Positions 5,731-9,962 of a stretch of 9,962 nt of DNA are shown piece by piece (position 1 is the stretch's first letter; each line of letters begins with the position of its first letter). The notes beneath the pieces are model-generated. The model was not told where the DNA came from. It was given only the letters and a program-made list of their open reading frames with translations, and made no database searches. The stretch lies in the NCBI GenBank assembly GCA_021786815.1, contig JAJYMR010000413.1, positions 1 through 9,962 of the forward strand. Reading direction: 5' to 3'. Source of the DNA: Deltaproteobacteria bacterium (GTDB lineage: Bacteria > Desulfobacterota > Binatia > Binatales > Binataceae). Both the position numbers and the translations under genes were made by a program.

Positions 5731-6933
5731 ATGAAGGCAAGGTCGGCCGGGTCTACGAGGAAACGGGGCGCCATGGCGGCGCGGGCGGTTCCCGCCCTGG
5801 TTGCGGTCGCGACGATGATTGCGGTCGCGATGGCCGCCGGATGCGGCAACAGCTTCTTCGGCATGACCTCCTCCAGTCCCACGGCGACGCCGACTGCGAC
5901 GGCATCGCCAGGGACGGGGGCGTTTCTGTACGCGTCGAACTTCAACGACGCTCGAATCGCCGAGTTCGTCCGCAACACTTCCACCGGCGCGCTCACACTG
6001 ACCGGCACCGTGACCGCAGGCGCGACCGGGGGTCCCAAGGGTCTCGCGATCGACCCGTCGAACAGTTATCTGTACGCGGCCAACTTCGCCGACGGCTACG
6101 TGTACGAGTTTTCGATCAACACCGACGGCACACTTTCGAGTATCGGCAAGATTGTCTCCGGGACCAACCCAGAGGCGATCGCGATTAGTCCCAACGGGCA
6201 GTACGTTTACGTCACCAACTTCGGCAACGGCACGAGCGGAACGGTTTCTGAATACTCGATTGGGTCGAACGGGGCGCTGACCTCGTTAGGTACCGTGACC
6301 GGACTGAGCGGGCCGGTCGGTATCGCGATCACTCCCGACGGCTCGTACCTCTACGTTGCCGATAACACGGCCGGCGAGATCTGGTCGTATGTCATCAACT
6401 CCAACGGCACACTGACGTTGAACGGCGCCGCGACGCCGAGCCTTGGGACCACGACGGGAACGCCAGAATTCGAAGTCGCAACCTCGGACTCGAGCGGCGA
6501 ATACCTGTTCGTCACCGATCTCTCAACGGGCGCGGTCGCCGGGTTCATGGTTTCGAGCGGGACGCTAATCTTCAACGGGACGTTTACGACCGGAAGCGTA
6601 ACGAGCCAGCCGCTCGGGATGGGACTCGCCATCAATGGCGGCAACTACTATCTGTTCACGGCCAATCTGGCCGGAGACTCGGTTTCGGCCTTCAGCCGGC
6701 TCGCGGCGAACCTGACGCTGCTCAACGCGGTCACGGGACCCAACGGACCGACCGGGCTCGCGGTCGATCCGCAGGGCGCATACGTCTACACGGGCGACAG
6801 CGGCGACGGCACCGTCGCGCAAATGCAGATAAACGGCTCGTGCGGCCAGGTGCTGTGCACGCCGACCACCTTCAACACCGAAAGCCCCGCAAACCCGAGC
6901 GCCGGAACCAGCTTCGTCGTGATGACCAATTAG
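5731..6933 (+). CDS. Beta-propeller lipoprotein, lactonase/YncE-like
   Basis: A 400-residue exported protein. Residues 1-37 form a signal peptide: basic n-region (KARSAGSTRKR), hydrophobic core (VPALVAVATMIAVAM), then MAAGC with C38 as the likely lipidated Cys (Ala at -3 is an acceptable but not optimal lipobox). A Ser/Thr/Pro linker (SSSPTATPTATASPG) follows. The remainder is a run of about seven propeller blades with the recurring pattern (Y/F)LYxxNF...(I/V)xxFxxxxxGxLTxxG(T/S)V..GxxPxGLAIxPxGxYLY; clear blades begin near AFLYASNF, SYLYAANF, QYVYVTNF, SYLYVADN, EYLFVTDL, YYLFTANL and AYVYTGDS. This matches 6-phosphogluconolactonase-like/YncE propellers (PF10282-type), but catalytic activity is doubtful for a lipoprotein, and a binding or scaffold role is as likely. 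Cys residues near the C-terminus (GSCGQVLC) could form a disulfide that closes the propeller. The ABC ATPase gene begins 17 bases downstream. Confidence 0.88.
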   Translation: MKARSAGSTRKRGAMAARAVPALVAVATMIAVAMAAGCGNSFFGMTSSSPTATPTATASPGTGAFLYASNFNDARIAEFVRNTSTGALTLTGTVTAGATGGPKGLAIDPSNSYLYAANFADGYVYEFSINTDGTLSSIGKIVSGTNPEAIAISPNGQYVYVTNFGNGTSGTVSEYSIGSNGALTSLGTVTGLSGPVGIAITPDGSYLYVADNTAGEIWSYVINSNGTLTLNGAATPSLGTTTGTPEFEVATSDSSGEYLFVTDLSTGAVAGFMVSSGTLIFNGTFTTGSVTSQPLGMGLAINGGNYYLFTANLAGDSVSAFSRLAANLTLLNAVTGPNGPTGLAVDPQGAYVYTGDSGDGTVAQMQINGSCGQVLCTPTTFNTESPANPSAGTSFVVMTN

Positions 6934-6950
6934 AGCGCGCAAGTTTTCAG

Positions 6951-7757
6951 ATGAGAGAAACCGGTCCCGTTATCGAGATTGCCGGCCTCAGGGTCGAGCG
7001 CGAGATCGTAATCCTTGAAAATGTCGATTGGCGTGTCGAGCGCGGCGAGCACTGGGTCGTGATGGGCGCGAACGGCTCCGGCAAGACTTCGCTGTTGAGC
7101 GTGATGACCGGATATCTGCCGCTCACCGCCGGTACGATCAGCGTGCTCGGCGAAACCTACGGGCGCACGGACTGGCGCGAGCTCCGAAAGCGCGTGGGAA
7201 TCGTAAGTTCGGCGATTCAGCAGATGATGCCCGGGCACGAGGCCGCGCTCGAAACCGTGATAAGCGGCGCGCGCGCGATGATCGGGCTTTGGGGCGGCGA
7301 AGACGAGGCCGAGCGGACGCGCGCGATGGAGATCCTGCGGATGGTCGAGGCCGAGGCGCTTCATGACCGGCCCTGGCGCTATCTCTCGCAGGGCGAGCGC
7401 CAGCGCGTGCTGATCGGACGGGCCTTGATGGGGCGGCCCGAGCTTCTCATCCTCGACGAGCCGTGCGCCGGCCTCGATCCGGTCGCACGCGAGCAGTTTT
7501 TGGGCTTCCTCGGCCGGCTGGCGCGCAGTGCCGAAGCGCCGGCGCTCGTTTTGGTGACGCATCATGTCGAGGAAATCATGCCCTGTTTCACCAATGTGCT
7601 GGTGCTCAAGCGCGGGCGCGTGCTTGCGGCGGGACCGAGGGAACGCGTGCTGACCAGCGCGATTCTCTCCGAGGCGTTCGACGCGCCGGTGAGGCTCGCC
7701 GCAGCCGACGGGCGCTATCATCTGAGCATCGCAGCCCGATCGGACCGGGTTGCGTGA
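6951..7757 (+). CDS. Stand-alone ABC transporter ATP-binding protein
   Basis: A single ABC ATPase domain of 268 residues. Walker A is GANGSGKTS (39-47), the Q-loop is SSAIQQMM (87-93), the signature is YLSQGERQRV (144-153), Walker B is LLILDEPCAGLD (165-176), and the switch His is in LVTHHVEE (201-208, H204). The HWVVMGANGSGKTSLL context, IVSSAIQQ and the GRTDWRELRKRVGIVS stretch resemble the single-domain ModF/YlmA-like group more than classic importers. No permease or binding protein lies next to it, though the upstream lipoprotein could be a partner. Start: ATG6951, 17 bases after the lipoprotein stop, has no Shine-Dalgarno, so translation may be coupled to the gene before. Whether it drives transport or has a soluble role is not decided by the sequence. 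Confidence 0.9.
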   Translation: MRETGPVIEIAGLRVEREIVILENVDWRVERGEHWVVMGANGSGKTSLLSVMTGYLPLTAGTISVLGETYGRTDWRELRKRVGIVSSAIQQMMPGHEAALETVISGARAMIGLWGGEDEAERTRAMEILRMVEAEALHDRPWRYLSQGERQRVLIGRALMGRPELLILDEPCAGLDPVAREQFLGFLGRLARSAEAPALVLVTHHVEEIMPCFTNVLVLKRGRVLAAGPRERVLTSAILSEAFDAPVRLAAADGRYHLSIAARSDRVA

Positions 7758-7783
7758 CGATTTCTGCGGAGCTTTGAGAACCA

Positions 7784-7800
7784 GCCGGCGGCAAGCCGGC
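7784..7800. terminator. GC-rich hairpin between convergent genes
   Basis: GCCGGC, a five-base loop GGCAA, then GCCGGC form a perfect 6-bp stem in the 63-base gap between the converging ABC and nucleoside phosphorylase genes. No T-run follows on either strand, so if it ends transcription it is not a classical intrinsic terminator. GCCGGC is also a self-palindrome common in GC-rich DNA. Confidence 0.3.
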
Positions 7801-7820
7801 GATGCTGCGCAGGCGCGCGG

Positions 7821-8651
7821 CTAAAGCTTCAGGCAGGCTTCGGCGGCCAAGCGGAACAGATGCTCGCGGACCTCGTGGCGCATCCAGTCGCGATGGTCCC
7901 ATTCGCCGCTCAGGTCGTCACCCGCGTAGAGGAGTTGGCCGAACTCGACGCCGCGGAATTTGGCGACCGCAAAAAACGCCGCCGCTTCCATCTCGACCGT
8001 GAGGCATCCCTCGCGCTTTCGCATCAGAACCTTTCTTCGCGTCTCGCGGTAGAGACCGTCGGTGGTCCAGGTCTTGCCCGTCAGGTAGTCGTGGCCGCGC
8101 GACCCGAGCACGGACTGGATTGCGGCAAGCGCGCGCGGGCTCGGCTCGATCTCGCGCGAGGCGGGAAGATAATGGTACGACGTTCCCTCGTCGCGAATCG
8201 CGGCGGTCGGCACGATTATGTGGCCGACGGCGATTTCGCCGTCGAGGACGCCCGCGCCGCCGCACGCGACAAACTTCCGGCATCCCATCGCGACCAGCGC
8301 TTCCAGCATCGCCGCCGCCATCGGAGCGCCGACGCGCGGATGGGCGACGGCAAGCCGGCGCCCGTCGAACTCCATCTCGTGAATCGGATGGTTGCCGAGT
8401 TCGCTGCGCCGGCGCCCAACTTCGCGCGCTCCGTTCTGGCAAAGCCCATCGATCACGTCCTGGAAGAAGCAGAGCACGCAATGCTCCGGCAGGTCCGAGG
8501 GCCGGGCGACAGCGGTCGGCTCAAGGACGGCGACCGGGCTGGTATCGAATTCGAGGATCGGGTAGCGACGCCGCTGGAGGAGCGCCCGAGGGCTGGATTT
8601 GGACGGCTGAGTTCTGTTTCTGGAGGCTCTGCCGGGCGGTTTCGCCTTCAT
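7821..8651 (-). CDS. Nucleoside phosphorylase (PNP/UDP family)
   Basis: Phosphorolyses nucleosides to free base and ribose-1-phosphate in salvage, in the cytosol. The 276 residues contain YPILEFD (30-36), LAVAHPRVGAPMAAAMLEAL (100-119; an Arg near the phosphate site), KFVACGGAGVLDGEIAVGHIIVP (126-148), a DEGTSYHYLP segment (154-163), TTDGLYRE (196-203), the purine/uridine-phosphorylase hallmark CLTVEMEAAAFFAVA (216-230), where VEMEAAA contacts the ribose, and YAGDDLSGE (242-250). Base preference cannot be fixed. The first 29 residues (Lys/Arg/Pro/Ser-rich) precede the family's normal start at about YPILEFD, but no ATG, GTG or TTG lies in frame between 8651 and there. ATG8651 has no Shine-Dalgarno. 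It begins 13 bases after the PAS-HisKA-receiver gene ends and is probably co-transcribed with it. Confidence 0.88.
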   Translation of the reverse strand: MKAKPPGRASRNRTQPSKSSPRALLQRRRYPILEFDTSPVAVLEPTAVARPSDLPEHCVLCFFQDVIDGLCQNGAREVGRRRSELGNHPIHEMEFDGRRLAVAHPRVGAPMAAAMLEALVAMGCRKFVACGGAGVLDGEIAVGHIIVPTAAIRDEGTSYHYLPASREIEPSPRALAAIQSVLGSRGHDYLTGKTWTTDGLYRETRRKVLMRKREGCLTVEMEAAAFFAVAKFRGVEFGQLLYAGDDLSGEWDHRDWMRHEVREHLFRLAAEACLKL

Positions 8652-8664
8652 CGGCGGATGAGGT

Positions 8665-9792
8665 TCACGCCGCGCCCTGGGTTGCGCGCTGAGCTTTGAG
8701 GGGCGGTGTCTTCTGGCGAAGTTGCGAGAGCATCTCGCGCAGTTTGGCCGGATTGATCGGCTTCTTGAAGATGGCGCCCTCGAGTCCGCGCAACCGGCTG
8801 CGCTTGATGATGTGGTCCTTGTCGTAATAGTAGGCGGTCATCAGGATAACCGGCAGCCCGGGCATCTCCCGCTTGAGCTGCATGTAGAACTCGTAGCCGT
8901 CCATCTCCGGCATCACGACGTCCGAGATGACCGCGTCGAGCTTCACGCTGTGCACGATTCCTAGCGCGTGGCTGGGCCGCGTTGCCGTGTAGATGATGCA
9001 TCGCTCGGCGCGCAACAAGTCGGCGAGCGAGTTGACGACCGAGGTGTCGTCGTCGAGCACCAGTATCGCCATCCCGGCCAGAGGCCAGCTCTCCTCACAT
9101 GGGGCGCGCCGTTCGGGTTCCTTCTCGCGCGCGGCTTCGCGCGGGGCGAGATCCGCCATCCGTTTGCCGGCCATGTAGTCGCGCGTTTCGTAAATACCCT
9201 TGCGGCACATCTCGTCGAGCCGGCGGACGATTGCGGTAACCCGAGTGATGCTCTCGCGAATCGCGCCCATGTGCTGATGTTCGACCGCGAGTTCGGCTTC
9301 GCTCAGATGGCTTTCGATTGCGCGGGACAGAAGTTCGAGGTTGTTGGTGATCGATTCGAGCGGGTTGTTGATCTCGTGGGCGAGGCTGACCGCGATTTCG
9401 CCGGCGGTGGCAAGCTGCTCGCGCCGGCGCATCCGGCGGATGTCGCGCGCAAAGCCGATCGAGCCGATTTCGTTGCCGTGCTCGTCGCGGATGAGCGAGC
9501 CGGAGATGGCGACGGGGATGAGTTCGCCGTCCTTGCTGCGGAAGACGGTCTCGAAGCTCGCGATACGCCCCTTGTCCGACTTGCGCATCGCCTTCATCAC
9601 GCGCTGTGCTTCCTCGAGGGACGGATAGATGCGCGTGACCTTCTCGCCGATTATCTCTTCGGGTGTGTGATGAAGATTTTCCCGGGCTCCGTCGTTGTAA
9701 TAAATGATCGTGCCTTCGCGGTCCACCGCGACAATTATGTCCGGGGAGCTTTCCACGAGGCTCTGAAGATATTTCTTATCGAGCGAAAACAT
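8665..9792 (-). CDS. PAS-HisKA-receiver signalling protein lacking a kinase ATPase domain
   Basis: A 375-residue soluble signalling protein. A PAS domain (about 5-118; SSPDIIVAVDREGTIIYYN, then FRSKDGELIPVAIS and IGFARDI) leads into a dimerisation/phospho-acceptor region with LATAGEIAVSLAHEINNPLE (127-146, H139) and its second helix (ITRVTAIVRRLDEM). A charged 45-residue linker (about 196-242, including YETRDYMAGKRMADL) follows, and then a receiver domain (243-360) with acidic D247/D248, phospho-acceptor D291 (VISDVVMPEMDG), T319 and K344. The N, G1 and G2 boxes of a HATPase_c domain are absent: there is no room between the HisKA helices and the receiver. It should be unable to autophosphorylate alone. 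Start: ATG9792 gives MFSLDKKYLQSLVESSPD, a natural PAS beginning; a longer frame from 9921 would overlap the DUF35 gene. No clear Shine-Dalgarno is seen. The DUF35 gene ends 44 bases upstream; the nucleoside phosphorylase follows. Confidence 0.9.
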   Translation of the reverse strand: MFSLDKKYLQSLVESSPDIIVAVDREGTIIYYNDGARENLHHTPEEIIGEKVTRIYPSLEEAQRVMKAMRKSDKGRIASFETVFRSKDGELIPVAISGSLIRDEHGNEIGSIGFARDIRRMRRREQLATAGEIAVSLAHEINNPLESITNNLELLSRAIESHLSEAELAVEHQHMGAIRESITRVTAIVRRLDEMCRKGIYETRDYMAGKRMADLAPREAAREKEPERRAPCEESWPLAGMAILVLDDDTSVVNSLADLLRAERCIIYTATRPSHALGIVHSVKLDAVISDVVMPEMDGYEFYMQLKREMPGLPVILMTAYYYDKDHIIKRSRLRGLEGAIFKKPINPAKLREMLSQLRQKTPPLKAQRATQGAA

Positions 9793-9836
9793 TGGCGTTT
9801 GGCAGGGCGAGCAAAGCTGCGACGTCTCCGGCGCGG

Positions 9837-9962
9837 TCAGTAGCCTGCCCGAGGCCGGAATTTCGGCAGCGTGATCTGCTCGTCGATTTTTTCGAACATG
9901 ACCTCTACTGGCATTCCACATCGAATGTCATGCGGTTTGATGCCGACCAGGTTCGAAATAAA
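9837..9962 (-). CDS. DUF35 Zn-ribbon/OB-fold protein, C-terminal fragment (5' part outside window)
   Basis: The last 41 residues of a gene entering from the right edge. The sequence NLVGIKPHDIRCGMPVEVMF (4-23), followed by EQITLPKFRP, matches the ending of DUF35 OB-fold proteins, which usually read (I/V)VGxxPxDxxxGMPVxVxFE....LPxFRP. These proteins generally pair with thiolases or acyl-CoA-handling enzymes. The N-terminal Zn-ribbon, start and promoter lie outside. The neighbour upstream (off the window) may therefore be a thiolase or similar enzyme. The fragment is short, but the motif match is good. Confidence 0.72.
   Translation of the reverse strand, partial: FISNLVGIKPHDIRCGMPVEVMFEKIDEQITLPKFRPRAGY

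Noticed and set aside
7860..8699. A long plus-strand open frame opposite the nucleoside phosphorylase
   Set aside because: Antisense to a well-supported enzyme, with Arg/Ala-rich composition and no motifs.
8968..9843. A 291-residue plus-strand open frame opposite the PAS-HisKA-receiver gene
   Set aside because: A shadow of the coding strand; no domain or ribosome-binding site.
9793..9921. An upstream extension of the PAS-HisKA-receiver protein to ATG9921
   Set aside because: It would overlap the end of the DUF35 gene in another frame and adds residues with no PAS similarity. ATG9792 gives a normal PAS N-terminus.

Overview
The window is gene-dense and GC-rich. It has no stretch over 150 bases without a gene and shows no mobile element, CRISPR array, tRNA or rRNA. 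It looks like chromosomal housekeeping and accessory sequence from a free-living, probably uncultured soil-type bacterium. Two features suggest a lineage rich in acyl-CoA and aromatic metabolism, such as Binatota/Desulfobacterota-like, Acidobacteria-like or high-GC relatives: a DUF35-type Zn-ribbon/OB-fold tail, and a cyclase next to a lactonase-type beta-propeller lipoprotein. That taxonomic guess rests on gene flavour only and is weak.

Layout. (1) Positions 1-1836, minus strand: an apparent operon read from a small TTG-started zinc-ribbon protein, through thyX (FAD-dependent thymidylate synthase) and a DUF309 protein, into an iron-sulfur uracil-DNA glycosylase that leaves the window. (2) 1837-1979: a 143-base divergent promoter region. 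(3) 1980-4611, plus strand: pyrD (quinone-type dihydroorotate dehydrogenase), a two-domain sulfurtransferase, and pcp (pyroglutamyl peptidase I). (4) 4604-5581, minus: a cyclase-family hydrolase whose stop overlaps the pcp stop tail-to-tail. (5) 5731-7757, plus: a beta-propeller lipoprotein of the lactonase/YncE type, then a stand-alone ABC ATPase. (6) 7821-9962, minus: the 3' end of a DUF35 gene, then a PAS-HisKA-receiver protein without an ATPase domain, then a nucleoside phosphorylase. This group converges on the ABC gene.

A pyrimidine theme runs through the left half. PyrD makes orotate, ThyX makes dTMP, and the glycosylase removes uracil from DNA; thyX and the glycosylase are co-directional and divergent from pyrD. 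The nucleoside phosphorylase at the right could add salvage.

The most unusual items are the PAS-HisKA-receiver protein with no kinase catalytic domain, the 56-residue zinc-ribbon gene with a TTG start, the long overlap at the glycosylase start, and a possible leaderless pyrD transcript. I found no clear multi-gene system that I would call new.
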